From NCBI GenBank assembly GCA_014360825.1, contig JACIWT010000001.1:124001-188000 (forward strand): a DNA stretch of 64,000 nucleotides, written 5' to 3'. Positions within the stretch are counted from its first letter, which is position 1. Each line of letters starts with the position of its first letter. A program made the translations under genes and the position numbers. The notes beneath the pieces were generated by a model. The model did no database searches. It saw only the letters and a list, made by a program, of their open reading frames with translations, and was not told the origin of the DNA. Source of the stretch: Chloroflexota bacterium (lineage in GTDB: Bacteria; Chloroflexota; Anaerolineae; UBA2200; JACIWT01). Shown piece by piece: positions 17,601-27,436 of the stretch.

Positions 17601-18670
17601 CTCGGGAGGGGGCGTTGGCTAGTCAAGATATTGCCGTGGTGCAGATTTCTGCAGTGCGCCTGAACCCGTACGTGAATCTATTGAGCGAGGCATTGAATCG
17701 CGTTGAGGGCGTCCGTTGCGTTGTGCGGCAAAGGTTAGGATGGGCATGGTTATTCACTGGTGGGTGGCAGGCAGACGTTTGGCATCTTCACTGGCTGGAA
17801 TTGCTATGCGGCCAGCCGGGGGGTGGTCCAAGTCACAGCAAGTTGCATGCAATTGAGCAACAGATCAAAATAGCCCGTCGGCTGGGCGTGCGCATTGTTT
17901 ATACTGTGCACAACTTGAATGGACATGAAGCAGATGATGCGCTGGTTGGCGAGGCTCACGCTTTTATGTTTCAGATTGCCGATGCCTTGCATGTCCATGA
18001 CAAAGAGGCGAGGAAGCATCTATCTGAGCGCTATGGCCGTCAGTCTGGCGTGGTAGAGATACCACACGGAAATTATGTGGGCGTGTATCCTAACGACTGT
18101 TCGCCTTTGGAGGCACGCGCCCGGCTGGCTCTGCCTTCCGACAGTTTTATTTATCTTTTTTTAGGGCAGATTCGGCCGTATAAGGGCATTGAAGAGTTAG
18201 TGGCCGCATTCACAGCCTTGCCTGGTGAGAAATTGCGCCTAATCATCGCAGGTAATGCCCACGACCCGGCATATGCTGGCCAAATTAAGATGGCAGCAGC
18301 AGTGGATGCTCGGATCAGCGTAGTTCTGCACTACGTGCCGGCAGAAGAACTGCAATACTACTTTAACGCTAGCGATGTCTGCGTGTTACCTTACCGGGAG
18401 GTGACCACCTCAGGTGCAGCCATACTGGCTTTTTCTTTCGGCTGCCCGGTCGTGGCTCCTCATCGAGGAGCCTTTCCTGCGCTCCTGGACGGAGGCCGAG
18501 GCATATTGTATGATCCGAACCGGGCGGATGGATTGCGTGATGCCTTGATGGCAGCACAGGCCTTGGATAGGGACACGGTTCGTCGTCAAGTTTTTGCTTA
18601 TGCCGAGAGTCTGAGTTGGGATAGTATTGCAGAGCAGTTTGTGACCCTGTATCGGTCATTAGCGGGTTAG
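17597..18670 (+). CDS. GT4-type glycosyltransferase
   Basis: A 357-residue protein; the GTG start overlaps the flippase stop. It has the GT-B fold: an N-terminal domain with VWHLHWLELL and RIVYTVHNLNGHE, then the nucleotide-sugar domain with FLGQIRPYKGIEELV, VLHYVPAEELQYYFNASDVCVLPYRE and SGAAILAFSFGCPVVAP. It transfers a sugar from a nucleotide donor on the cytoplasmic face during repeat-unit assembly. The typical E-x7-E motif is only partly kept (Glu in PYREVTTSGA, no clear second Glu). Confidence 0.85.
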   Translation: MTREGALASQDIAVVQISAVRLNPYVNLLSEALNRVEGVRCVVRQRLGWAWLFTGGWQADVWHLHWLELLCGQPGGGPSHSKLHAIEQQIKIARRLGVRIVYTVHNLNGHEADDALVGEAHAFMFQIADALHVHDKEARKHLSERYGRQSGVVEIPHGNYVGVYPNDCSPLEARARLALPSDSFIYLFLGQIRPYKGIEELVAAFTALPGEKLRLIIAGNAHDPAYAGQIKMAAAVDARISVVLHYVPAEELQYYFNASDVCVLPYREVTTSGAAILAFSFGCPVVAPHRGAFPALLDGGRGILYDPNRADGLRDALMAAQALDRDTVRRQVFAYAESLSWDSIAEQFVTLYRSLAG

Positions 18671-18673
18671 ATA

Positions 18674-19846
18674 ATGATTGAAGGACAAAAAATCCTGTGT
18701 TTTGCGCCAGGGCTGTGGGACGATATCTGGCGCAATCGACATCAGTTGATGAGCCGCTTGGCTCGCCGCAACCGGGTGTTGTATATCGAACCGCGGGTTT
18801 ATCTGAGGCCGTTGCTACGAAGTTTGCGAAGGGGGAAAGTGCCCTCGGGAACCCTGTGGCCGGGGCCTGTGTCGGAGAAAGTGCCAGGGCTTTACGTATA
18901 TCATACGCCATTGGTCTGGCCACGTACGGCGCGCAAGCCCTTCGGCGAGTGGACTCACCAGGCGTTCGTGCGGGCTGTGCACCGAGTGATGGAGCGACTC
19001 GAGATGGCGTCGCCTATTCTCTGGTTATTCCTTCCCGATATGGGCGATCTGATTGGGGAGTTCGGCGAACGATTGGTGGTCTACCATGTGGTGGATGACT
19101 ATACTGGATATACGGGTGTGAGTGAGGCTATGCGGCCCGTATTGCGGGAGATGGAGCGACAAGTGATGGCTCTCGCCGATGTGGTGTTTGTGACCTCAGA
19201 GACGTTGCTGGAGCAGAAACGCGTGCTACACCCGAACGTGTATTTGGTGCCAAATGGGGTGGATTATGCTGCTTTTACTGCGGCGCGTAGTTCCATACCG
19301 CCGGGCATCACGGCACTTCCGGGGCCAGTGGTGGGCTATGTGGGAGCCATCAATGATAAGGTGGATGTGGCTCTTATACTTCGGGTGGCGCAAGCGTATC
19401 CAGATTGGATGATCCTACTCGTGGGTCCGGTCGGGGTGACGACAAAGGAGGGCTACGCCGCTATTGAGGCCCTTCACAAGCAACCCAATGTGCATTTCAC
19501 CGGGCGAGTGGCTGTGGAGGATGTGCCTGCCTATGTCTGGGCCTGCGACGTATGCCTGCTCCCTTACCATGTAAATGACTGGACGCGCCATATTGATGCA
19601 CTAAAGTTATACGAATACCTGGCCTGCGGAAAGCCAGTGGTAGCAACCGGTATCCCTGCGGCGCGAAAGTTCGGGGAAGTCGTGTACGTCGCAGAGCGGG
19701 ACGCGGATTTTGTATCATTTATTGGACATGCTCTGAACGAATGTGACCCCACATTGGCTACTCGGCGGCAAGCCATTGCCGCACAGAACACTTGGGATGA
19801 ACGCATAGAGAGGCTATCTGCAGCATTGAAGCCCCTATTGAGTTGA
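18674..19846 (+). CDS. GT4-type glycosyltransferase, TuaH-like
   Basis: A 390-residue GT-B protein. The opening KILCFAPGLWDDIWRNRHQL and VLYIEP resembles the TuaH-like group of glycosyltransferases. The donor domain holds VGYVGAINDKVDVAL, VHFTGRVAVEDVPAY and LPYHVNDWTRHIDALKLYEYLACGKPVVAT. The ATG at 18674 has little Shine-Dalgarno and lies 3 bases after the previous stop, so it is probably translated by coupling. Sugar unknown. Confidence 0.85.
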   Translation: MIEGQKILCFAPGLWDDIWRNRHQLMSRLARRNRVLYIEPRVYLRPLLRSLRRGKVPSGTLWPGPVSEKVPGLYVYHTPLVWPRTARKPFGEWTHQAFVRAVHRVMERLEMASPILWLFLPDMGDLIGEFGERLVVYHVVDDYTGYTGVSEAMRPVLREMERQVMALADVVFVTSETLLEQKRVLHPNVYLVPNGVDYAAFTAARSSIPPGITALPGPVVGYVGAINDKVDVALILRVAQAYPDWMILLVGPVGVTTKEGYAAIEALHKQPNVHFTGRVAVEDVPAYVWACDVCLLPYHVNDWTRHIDALKLYEYLACGKPVVATGIPAARKFGEVVYVAERDADFVSFIGHALNECDPTLATRRQAIAAQNTWDERIERLSAALKPLLS

Positions 19847-19872
19847 ACGGGTGCCTGAAGATGTGCTAAAAT
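19843..19872 (+). promoter_or_regulatory. Probable promoter of the Wzz-like gene
   Basis: TTGAAC at 19843-19848, an 18-base spacer, and TAAAAT at 19867-19872, placed 43 bases before the GTG at 19916. The -10 context gcTAAAATgcccc closely matches gcTATAATgcccc at 6151-6163, which supports a shared promoter style. The -35 overlaps the last codons of the upstream gene. Confidence 0.6.
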
Positions 19873-19915
19873 GCCCCCGTAATTATTATCTGGGAGAGTC
19901 AGAGGAGGATAGTAC

Positions 19916-21100
19916 GTGAACGCAAATTCTGGTTCGGAGTTTAACCTGTACTTTCGGGCAGTTCGCAAACGGTGGTGGGTTATCGTTCTCCTGTTATTCA
20001 TCACGGTTGCCGTTATTCTGTTCACTTCACTGACCGAAAAGCCAGTCTATCAAACCTTTATGTCTGTGCAAGTGTTGCCGGTGGAGCCACAGGAAGTGAG
20101 CCTGTTCGGTCAACTGCGCGTTACGAGTACTCAGGAGGAGATTTTGCTGGTAGAGCAGCAGTTCATTTCCGCTCTACGCAATGGCTATGTGGCCTGGCAG
20201 ACGATTGCTGACCTGGACCTAGGCATTTCCGCTGCGGACCTTTTGAACAATATCTCAGCCTCGGTCTCAGACGATTTCATCTACATTACCTTCCAGGCGG
20301 ACGACCCCCTGAACATCGAGGCAATTGCCAATACGCATTTCGAGAACGCTTTGGCCTATTACGGGCAAATTCGTGCCAAGCCATCGACTGTGGCCCTGAA
20401 TTTCATTGCCCAGCAGTTAGCAAACGAAGAAAACAATTTCAAGCAAGCACAGGCTGCATTCTTGCAGTTTAAAGCCGACAATCACGTGAATGACCTCAAC
20501 CGAGAGATTCTCGCTGTCCAAGATCTGATCCGCAATTTGCACATGGAACGCGAGCGTATGGCAATGACCAAAGCCCAAAATGAGAAGCGCAGAAGTGAGA
20601 CCTTAGCAGCAGCCGCAGCTGCCTACGAGGAAGCGCGCTCAGCACGAAGTAAGGGTGATCGTGAAGCCGAGTCATATTACACCAATCTGGCTCGCCAGTA
20701 TGAGGCAGGTGCTACCGCCGACAGCGTCGAGATCGCGGTCAATGATCTGGCGCTGGCGCAGTACGACCAACTCATTACGGCGAAGGAACAGGAATTGGCC
20801 GAACTCATCCAGTTGACCGCTCAATATGATTACCTACAACGGGCTGTCGAGCGCGTGCAGAGCAATTACAACTTCCTGTTGAGCAAAGAGAGCGAGGCCC
20901 GGTTGAAGCAAAGTCAGGCTGCAAATGTGAGTTTCATTCAGATCATTGAGCCGCCGCGCACACCGGATCGACCCGCACCGTCCCGATTGCCCAAGTTGCT
21001 GGCTGTGGGTGTGGTGGTCAGCCTTTTGGGCGGGGTGATACTGACGTTCTTATTGGAACTGTTTTCACGTGGAAGCCGCCCTCACCCTGCCATTGAGTAG
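19916..21100 (+). CDS. Wzz-like polysaccharide chain-length / co-polymerase protein
   Basis: A 394-residue protein; GTG start with Shine-Dalgarno agaggagg. N-terminal membrane helix (about 22-40), an extracytoplasmic domain, a long alpha-helical coiled-coil section (about 160-345, rich in Ala, Glu, Gln, Lys), then PPRTPDRPAPSRLPKL and a second membrane helix near 360-382. The Pro-rich stretch before TM2 is the classic Wzz/PCP signature. It sets polymer length together with the polymerase. There is no C-terminal tyrosine kinase domain and none is fused nearby, unlike Gram-negative Wzc. It has its own promoter. Confidence 0.85.
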   Translation: MNANSGSEFNLYFRAVRKRWWVIVLLLFITVAVILFTSLTEKPVYQTFMSVQVLPVEPQEVSLFGQLRVTSTQEEILLVEQQFISALRNGYVAWQTIADLDLGISAADLLNNISASVSDDFIYITFQADDPLNIEAIANTHFENALAYYGQIRAKPSTVALNFIAQQLANEENNFKQAQAAFLQFKADNHVNDLNREILAVQDLIRNLHMERERMAMTKAQNEKRRSETLAAAAAAYEEARSARSKGDREAESYYTNLARQYEAGATADSVEIAVNDLALAQYDQLITAKEQELAELIQLTAQYDYLQRAVERVQSNYNFLLSKESEARLKQSQAANVSFIQIIEPPRTPDRPAPSRLPKLLAVGVVVSLLGGVILTFLLELFSRGSRPHPAIE

Positions 21101-21111
21101 GTTAACGAGGG

Positions 21112-23577
21112 ATGCTATTAGAGCGTGCTGCGCAGACACCATGGCAGAGGAAGCAGGCGATATGCTGGTGGGAAATTACCGCATTCGCGCTGATCCTCGC
21201 GTTTTCCGCAGGAGCTCTTTTCTGGGAGGCGATCCTTCTGGACCGGCCGCTGTTGCCGGTGGATATCCTGTACCGCGATCCTGTGTTCCGAGCCCATGCG
21301 CCGGAGGACTTTGAGGGCCCGTCGAATATCCTCCTTTTCGATCAAGCCTACGTTTTTTACCCCTGGCGTGCCTATGCACAGCGGATGTTTTGCAGTGGGC
21401 GGTTGCCCTTGTGGAATCCATATACCTACTGTGGCATCCCGTTTGTAGCCGAAGACCAGGAAGCAGTCTTTTATCCACTCAATCTGCTGGCCTACTTGTG
21501 GCCACTGAATTACAGTTTCCTGCTGACATCAAGCCTTAAAATCCTTATCGCTGGGTTGGGTGCGTACATCTTTGCGCGAATGCTTGGTACCCGACCGATC
21601 GCCGCAGCCTTGTCGGGGTTGGCCTTTGCCTTCAGTGGATTTGTAATCGTATGGTTGGGCCACCCGCATAGTAATGTGGCTGTCTGGATGCCAGCGCTCT
21701 TTGCTGGGGCCGAATGGTTGTATCAGCGACGTGACTTACCACGCACGGTGGTGTTGGGGTTCTTGGTGGCAATGCCCCTTTTAGGCGGCCACGCTGAGAC
21801 CACGCTCTACGTGTTCCTGGCTATGGGGCTTTACTATCTCTTTCGTGTCTCGAGTCCCCGTCCGGGAGGCAGATTGGCGATAGCGTTAGCGGTTTTTGGT
21901 GGGGCGGTGTTGTTGGGATTTGCGCTGGCCGCACTGCATCTCTTCCCTTTTTCAGAGTGGCTGAGCCAGAGCGCCGAATTGGCCCAGCGAACAGGCGAGG
22001 GAGGTTTGGTACTTTTGTATCGAGGCTTTTGGCGCGATGTCTTATCCGCCATTACGCTGGTTTTCCCGAACTTCTACGGCAGTCCAGTCCTTGGGACAGA
22101 ATATCGTAGCCTTTTACCCACGCTGAATTACGTGGAGCAAAATGCCTATGTTGGTATACTGCCACTTCTATTGGCAGTTGTCTCGGTGGCGCGGAAGTGG
22201 GAGGATAGGCGCGTTCAGTTCTTCGCCGTTCTTGGCTTTGGGTCGTTGGCTATGGCATTGCGGTTGCCCTTATTCAGCGCCCTGAACGGATTACCATTGC
22301 TTAATCTGGCGCATTCTGGTCGCCTGCGATTAGTGTACACTTTCTGCGTTGCGATGCTGGCGGGGCTCGCATCGGAGGACTTGCTTCGAGCAGTACGTAC
22401 GGATCGGGCGTGGCAGCAGTTGAGGATACTTTTGTTGACCATTGTGATTGGCGGACCACTGCTATTTCTGGTAACGCGGGTGGCATTGGAGGTCTTCCGC
22501 CCTTGGTTTCTAACTGACAAATACGGTCAGAGTCTCTATGGCAACTGGCTGATGCATTTTGATCTGCGAAATGTAGCCACAAATCCCAGCCTAACCTGGC
22601 CGATTTTCATCGCGTTGGGTTGCTTTCTCGTTATCCATTTTTACCAAAAAGGGAGATTGGGAGAACGGCTGGCATTCTGTTTTTTGGTATTGCTCACCGC
22701 ATTGGATTTGCTACTTATGGGAGTGGGATTTCACCCTACCATTGATGAACAATACGTTTTCCCCGCAACCGAGGCGCTGACTTTCCTTCAAAACAAAACA
22801 CCGGGATTCCGTGTTGCGGCCACACATGATGATTTCATGCCTAACAGTAATATGTTATATGGCCTGCCGGATGTGCGCGGGATAGATTATCCGCTGCGTC
22901 GATATTACGAACTCTTTACTCGCCTTGGTGGACAAGATTTTTTGACTTATGGCCTTCTCGTGCACGAAGTACGCCCAGTAGCGTTAGGGATGTTGGGCGT
23001 GAAATACATACTATCCAGTTACCCGATGGAGGAAGATCTAGCTGAATATCTGCAGCCGGTTTTTGCCGATGGACAGGTCACAGTCTATGAAAACCGAGCG
23101 TATTTGCCTCGCGGATATATGGTACATCGCGCCGATGTATTGCCCGACAGCGCGGCACTAGCGCGGGTGGCGGACGATGATTTCGATCCCTCGGCCGTAG
23201 TGGTAGTCTCCGAGCCCATCGCAGAGGGGCCGTTGCAGGGCGATCCAACTGGGATTGCCTCGTCAGCACGCTTAATGCTTGATGAGCCGTGCGCAGTTGA
23301 GTTTGAGATCGAAGCGGCCGCGCCGGGCTTGCTTGTTTTAAGTGACAATTACTACCCCGGCTGGCAGGCTTATTTGGATGGTGGGAGGGTGCACATATAT
23401 CGCGCCAATTACGCCTTTCGCGCTGTGTATGTGCCAGAAGGACAACACAAAGTAACCTTCCGTTTTGAGTCATATTCATTCCGCCTGGGGGTTTTAGTGA
23501 GCCTGTTGGCCTTGTTGACAGCCTTGTTGGCTTTGATGGTATGGGCACGGCAGCGTGGGATGGAGAAGTCCCAATGA
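21112..23577 (+). CDS. YfhO-family membrane protein
   Basis: An 821-residue protein with about 13 hydrophobic segments and a C-terminal soluble domain. The N-terminal FYPWRAYAQRMFCSGRLPLWNPYTYCG and the C-terminal SDNYYPGWQAYLDG followed by FRAVYVPEGQHKVTFRFE are hallmarks of the YfhO family, distant GT-C proteins linked in some Gram-positives to glycosylation of surface polymers. ATG start with a gagg Shine-Dalgarno. It lies between the Wzz-like gene and a glycosyltransferase it overlaps by 4 bases. Precise function unknown. Confidence 0.85.
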   Translation: MLLERAAQTPWQRKQAICWWEITAFALILAFSAGALFWEAILLDRPLLPVDILYRDPVFRAHAPEDFEGPSNILLFDQAYVFYPWRAYAQRMFCSGRLPLWNPYTYCGIPFVAEDQEAVFYPLNLLAYLWPLNYSFLLTSSLKILIAGLGAYIFARMLGTRPIAAALSGLAFAFSGFVIVWLGHPHSNVAVWMPALFAGAEWLYQRRDLPRTVVLGFLVAMPLLGGHAETTLYVFLAMGLYYLFRVSSPRPGGRLAIALAVFGGAVLLGFALAALHLFPFSEWLSQSAELAQRTGEGGLVLLYRGFWRDVLSAITLVFPNFYGSPVLGTEYRSLLPTLNYVEQNAYVGILPLLLAVVSVARKWEDRRVQFFAVLGFGSLAMALRLPLFSALNGLPLLNLAHSGRLRLVYTFCVAMLAGLASEDLLRAVRTDRAWQQLRILLLTIVIGGPLLFLVTRVALEVFRPWFLTDKYGQSLYGNWLMHFDLRNVATNPSLTWPIFIALGCFLVIHFYQKGRLGERLAFCFLVLLTALDLLLMGVGFHPTIDEQYVFPATEALTFLQNKTPGFRVAATHDDFMPNSNMLYGLPDVRGIDYPLRRYYELFTRLGGQDFLTYGLLVHEVRPVALGMLGVKYILSSYPMEEDLAEYLQPVFADGQVTVYENRAYLPRGYMVHRADVLPDSAALARVADDDFDPSAVVVVSEPIAEGPLQGDPTGIASSARLMLDEPCAVEFEIEAAAPGLLVLSDNYYPGWQAYLDGGRVHIYRANYAFRAVYVPEGQHKVTFRFESYSFRLGVLVSLLALLTALLALMVWARQRGMEKSQ

Positions 23578-24815
23578 AATGGCCGGTCCGCGTGCTGTGT
23601 ATTGATTCTGCTCCCAGCCTGGGGGGATCGGTAGTGAGCCTGTATCAACTTGTGCGAGGGATAGACCGTGGGCGATTTGTCCCGACCGTCTTACTCTATG
23701 CGAATAACCCTTATGTCCCGCGTTTCCGTGCTCTGGGAATTGACGTGCATGTGTGGGATGTATATGACACGGCGAAAAAGCGAGACCTCCTTGTCGGGCG
23801 AGTTCGCTCGAGCCCGTGGGCAATCTGGGCCCGATCTGGTCAGAGGCGGAAAGCGCTTTATCATGCGCTAGGGTTCGCTGTCGCCCTATTGCAGAAAGTA
23901 CGGCCTTTGGCACAGGGAATAGCGATGCTTGTGCGAGAAGGTGATTTTGATCTGGTCCACACGAATTGCCGTGTTGGTCATGACCGTGCAGGGGTGTGGG
24001 CAGCCCGAATGGCTGGGGTACCTTGTGTAGCCCATATCCGGCACCCAGAGGCGCTCAACGCATTTGATCGTTGGTTAGCGAAGGGCATTAAGTGGTTCAT
24101 ATACATCTCGAAGGCTGTCGAAGCGGCTCAGTTAGCGCAGGGCCTGCCGGCAGGCACAGGTTCGGTGGTGTATAATGGAGTGGATTTGGCGGAGTTTGAG
24201 GCTGTGGGTGATCGCACTGTGATCCGCGCCAGCCTTGGTTTTGACGAAGACGATCTCGTAGTGGGTATGGTAGGCCGCTTGGAGGAGTGGAAAGGACAAT
24301 TGCCGTTTGTTGAAGTTGTGGGCCGTCTGGTCTCGGAATTTCCGCGATTACGTGCGCTCATCGTTGGTGCGCCCGAGCCATACAGTGTACACTATGAGAC
24401 CGAATTGCACGCGTTAGTCAGAGAGCGGGGATTGGAAAACCGTGTGATCTTCGCGGGTCTGCGCCAGGACATTCCTGCCATTATGTCGGCTCTCGACATA
24501 TTGGTTCAAAACTCCTTGTCCCCGGAGCCTTTTGGCAGGGCAATGATCGAAGCGATGGCTGCAGGGCGACCGGTTATTGCAACTGCACATGGTGCAGCAC
24601 CAGAAATCGTAGTAGAGGGGGAGACGGGATTGCTCGTCCCGCCAAGTGACCAAGAGGCCCTGGCTTCAGCACTGGCGATGCTGTTACGTAATGAGGGGGT
24701 ACGGGCTAAGATGGGCCGGGCGGGGCGGCAACGTGTGGAAGAATACTTCACTGCGGCTCGCTATGTGCAGGGTGTAGAAGACGTGTATTGCCGCGTTCTT
24801 TCGGAGGTTTCATGA
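23574..24815 (+). CDS. GT4-type glycosyltransferase
   Basis: A 413-residue GT-B protein; the ATG at 23574 overlaps the upstream stop (ATGA). Features: LCIDSAPSLGGSVVSLYQL (Gly-rich acceptor loop), HTNCRVGHDRAG, VVYNGVDLAEFE, VGMVGRLEEWKGQLPFVEV, VIFAGLRQDIPAIM, and the E-x7-E region SPEPFGRAMIEAMAAGRPVI. This is a complete retaining GT4. The donor sugar is unknown. Confidence 0.9.
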   Translation: MKWPVRVLCIDSAPSLGGSVVSLYQLVRGIDRGRFVPTVLLYANNPYVPRFRALGIDVHVWDVYDTAKKRDLLVGRVRSSPWAIWARSGQRRKALYHALGFAVALLQKVRPLAQGIAMLVREGDFDLVHTNCRVGHDRAGVWAARMAGVPCVAHIRHPEALNAFDRWLAKGIKWFIYISKAVEAAQLAQGLPAGTGSVVYNGVDLAEFEAVGDRTVIRASLGFDEDDLVVGMVGRLEEWKGQLPFVEVVGRLVSEFPRLRALIVGAPEPYSVHYETELHALVRERGLENRVIFAGLRQDIPAIMSALDILVQNSLSPEPFGRAMIEAMAAGRPVIATAHGAAPEIVVEGETGLLVPPSDQEALASALAMLLRNEGVRAKMGRAGRQRVEEYFTAARYVQGVEDVYCRVLSEVS

Positions 24816-26293
24816 TGGATGATGTGAGGACAGCGTTTGGAAACGAACGCTTTAGAATGATATTCGCAACAGCGATTGTGTTAATGGTTACTGTTGTTTT
24901 GGGGTTGGCTTGCGGCTTCCTCATGAAGTCAGAATACTGGACAACCGCTATCACTGTCGTCGGCGTAGGTCTGGTGATCCTCGTTTGTCTCATCAATCCG
25001 TTGGATGGGCTGCTCCTGTGGATGATGCTAGCACCCTTCTCTCGCTTTATTTACTTGGATATTCGTCTGCCGGGTGGCATCCCAGATTTGAGCCTTAGTC
25101 GGCTGACCATTGCCTTTCTCTTAATTACTTTGTCGGCACAGTGGGCAGTGGGGCGACGTCACTTAAAACCATTCTTAAGAACAGATTATTTCATGGGCTT
25201 GTTTATCCTGGGCGTACTGCCTGCTATTTTCATTTCCTGGAAGCCGCTCGACCTAGCCGGGCGCATGTTCTTTGACCATTTCCTTACCCCGATGGCGGCC
25301 TACTTCATTGTCAAGAATCTGGTCACGACCGAGCGCGACATGCAGCGGGTGGTCAATGTATTTATGATCATCGGTGTCTACCTGGCGTTGCTCGTCTTCC
25401 ACGAGGTCGTCACCGGTGAACCGCTTTTCTGGACGCCGGGCCGCGCCACTACCTATTCTCGCAGTTTGCAGAAACTGGTCAGCCTGTTAGGGAACCCCCT
25501 TTTCCTGGCTACAGGAATGGGCATGGCTTGGCCATTTGTGGTACATCGTTTTCTGAAGGAGCGCCTGGCTCCGATCAAAGCGCTGTACCTTATCTTGGGA
25601 GGTACACTGGCTCTGTGCATCTATCTCTGCTACAATCGCGGCGCCTACTTGGGCCTGGCGATGGGTTTGATGGTGATGATGGTCCTTTCATCTAACTTCA
25701 GGCGGTTGTTCATCCCACTGCTCTTGGTGCTGGGCATATTAGTGGTCATCTATTGGGGTGAGATTGCTTTGAGTCCGGTTGTCCGCGAACGGATTACCAA
25801 TGTGAGATCTGTGGACTTTCGTGCTTTAGTTTGGCAGATAGGCTTGAAGATGTTCGCTGATAGCCCCATCGTTGGGGTGGGTTACGAGAATTTCGATGCG
25901 TACTTCACCCGCTATCACTATTGGCCTCCGGAATCCCCGGTTCCACCCAGCCCACACAACACCTACCTGCTCATCCTGGCAACTACGGGTCTAGTTGGTT
26001 TCGTTCCATGGATTTTTGTTTTCCTCTCGTTGCTGTATGCTCTTTTTGGTATCTGGCTGCGTGCTCGAAGGGACCCACACAACGATGTAGACTTCCTCGT
26101 AGCAGGTATGGCTGCACTGGTCTGTTTTTTGGTGGCAGCCGCAACGGCTGATATCATCTACGATACTCTGACCAACCTCATGTTCTACACGCTCGCTGGA
26201 GCGATGTTGGGATATTGGTCTTGGCCCCACGCCCAGCAACAACCAGCAGCGGTCGAACCATCTTTGTCCGCCCAACTGAAGGCTGCAGAATGA
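24812..26293 (+). CDS. O-antigen ligase/polymerase-like membrane protein (Wzy_C)
   Basis: A 493-residue protein with about 11-12 membrane helices. The ATG at 24812 overlaps the previous stop, follows cggaggt, and is immediately followed by a second ATG. The periplasmic loop NFDAYFTRYHYWPP...PHNTYL carries the Pro-His-Asn motif of Wzy_C proteins, and CYNRGAYLGLAMG precedes it. Such proteins either polymerise repeat units (Wzy) or ligate the chain to an acceptor (WaaL); the sequence does not decide. With a Wzx and a Wzz nearby, polymerase is the more economical reading. Confidence 0.85.
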   Translation: MMDDVRTAFGNERFRMIFATAIVLMVTVVLGLACGFLMKSEYWTTAITVVGVGLVILVCLINPLDGLLLWMMLAPFSRFIYLDIRLPGGIPDLSLSRLTIAFLLITLSAQWAVGRRHLKPFLRTDYFMGLFILGVLPAIFISWKPLDLAGRMFFDHFLTPMAAYFIVKNLVTTERDMQRVVNVFMIIGVYLALLVFHEVVTGEPLFWTPGRATTYSRSLQKLVSLLGNPLFLATGMGMAWPFVVHRFLKERLAPIKALYLILGGTLALCIYLCYNRGAYLGLAMGLMVMMVLSSNFRRLFIPLLLVLGILVVIYWGEIALSPVVRERITNVRSVDFRALVWQIGLKMFADSPIVGVGYENFDAYFTRYHYWPPESPVPPSPHNTYLLILATTGLVGFVPWIFVFLSLLYALFGIWLRARRDPHNDVDFLVAGMAALVCFLVAAATADIIYDTLTNLMFYTLAGAMLGYWSWPHAQQQPAAVEPSLSAQLKAAE

Positions 26294-27426
26294 GGGTAGC
26301 ACTTCTAGGCGATTACCCCTTGTGTCCTCAGCACATAGAAGGTGGAGTAGAGGCTGTCCTATTGCATTTGGTGCGCGGCTTCACGCAATTGGGCGGGCTC
26401 GACCTGCATGTGATTACCTGCCAAGCTGGAGTAGGGGATCAGCAGCGATATACACCGGAGGGCGTACCGCTCCACTTTTTGCGCCGACATCGCATGGGAC
26501 GCCTTACTTTCCACCTTCGCGATGTGCGCCACTTGCATGAGGTATTGCAGGAGGTAGCACCCGATGTAGTGCATGCCCATGGGACGGGCATCTATGCAAC
26601 CGCAGCATTGGGTAGTGGATACCCGGCGGTGATTACTGTTCATGGGGTTGTCTTTCGCGAGACGCAAATCGCTCGGGGTCTGACCCGGAAGATGCGAGGA
26701 GCACTTGATAGCCTCATAGAGCATCGGAATCTGGCGCAAGCCAGGCACGTGATCGCCATCAGTCCTTACGTGGAACGCGAGTTTGCGCCATTGACCCGGG
26801 CGTGGATCTATCACATCGAAAACCCTGTGGGCGACGAGTTCTTTGATGTTGCTTCGAACTCCGGCTCACATATCATCTTGTTCGTGGGCCGGTTGATACC
26901 GCGCAAAGCGCCGCTGCATTTATTACAAGCATTCGTCCGGGTGCGCAAAGCAGTGCCCGATGCCCAGGTATGGTTTGCAGGGGAGGCGGAAAGCGACACA
27001 GATTATGCTGAAACTTTGCGAAAATTTGCCAGTGAACATGGTCTGCAAGATGCAGTGAGTTTCCTGGGCGCACTGGACCAGAAGGCGCTTCTGCAGACTT
27101 ATGCAGATTGTGCGTTGTTGGTATTGCCCTCAAAGCAGGAGACTGCACCGATAGCCGTGGCGGAGGCTATGGCAGCGGGGAGACCCGTTGTGGCAACGCG
27201 GGTCTGTGGATTGCCCTATATGGTGGATGACGGGCGCACCGGTCTATTGGTAGACTACGGCGATGTGGATGGCCTGGCATCCGCAATTACAATACTACTC
27301 GTTGATGAGGAAAGACGACGAGCAATGGGCGGGGCAGCACGGGAGGAAGCGGAACAGCGCTTCCGACCAAAGGTGGTAGCACAAAGGACGTTGGAGACGT
27401 ACCACCAGGTATTAAAGGCAAAGTAG
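26290..27426 (+). CDS. GT4-type glycosyltransferase
   Basis: A 378-residue protein; the ATG at 26290 (ATGA overlap) gives the normal opening RVALLGDYPL followed by EGGVEAVLLHL. Donor domain: FVGRLIPRKAPLHLLQAFV, VSFLGALDQKALLQTYADCALLVLPSKQETAPIAVAEAMAAGRPVVAT, which contains E-x7-E. It closely resembles the 31230-32375 protein (shared ISPYV and HIENP/RIDNP segments), so these two are paralogs within the same cluster. Confidence 0.9.
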   Translation: MRVALLGDYPLCPQHIEGGVEAVLLHLVRGFTQLGGLDLHVITCQAGVGDQQRYTPEGVPLHFLRRHRMGRLTFHLRDVRHLHEVLQEVAPDVVHAHGTGIYATAALGSGYPAVITVHGVVFRETQIARGLTRKMRGALDSLIEHRNLAQARHVIAISPYVEREFAPLTRAWIYHIENPVGDEFFDVASNSGSHIILFVGRLIPRKAPLHLLQAFVRVRKAVPDAQVWFAGEAESDTDYAETLRKFASEHGLQDAVSFLGALDQKALLQTYADCALLVLPSKQETAPIAVAEAMAAGRPVVATRVCGLPYMVDDGRTGLLVDYGDVDGLASAITILLVDEERRRAMGGAAREEAEQRFRPKVVAQRTLETYHQVLKAK

Positions 27427-27436
27427 TTTCGTAGTG

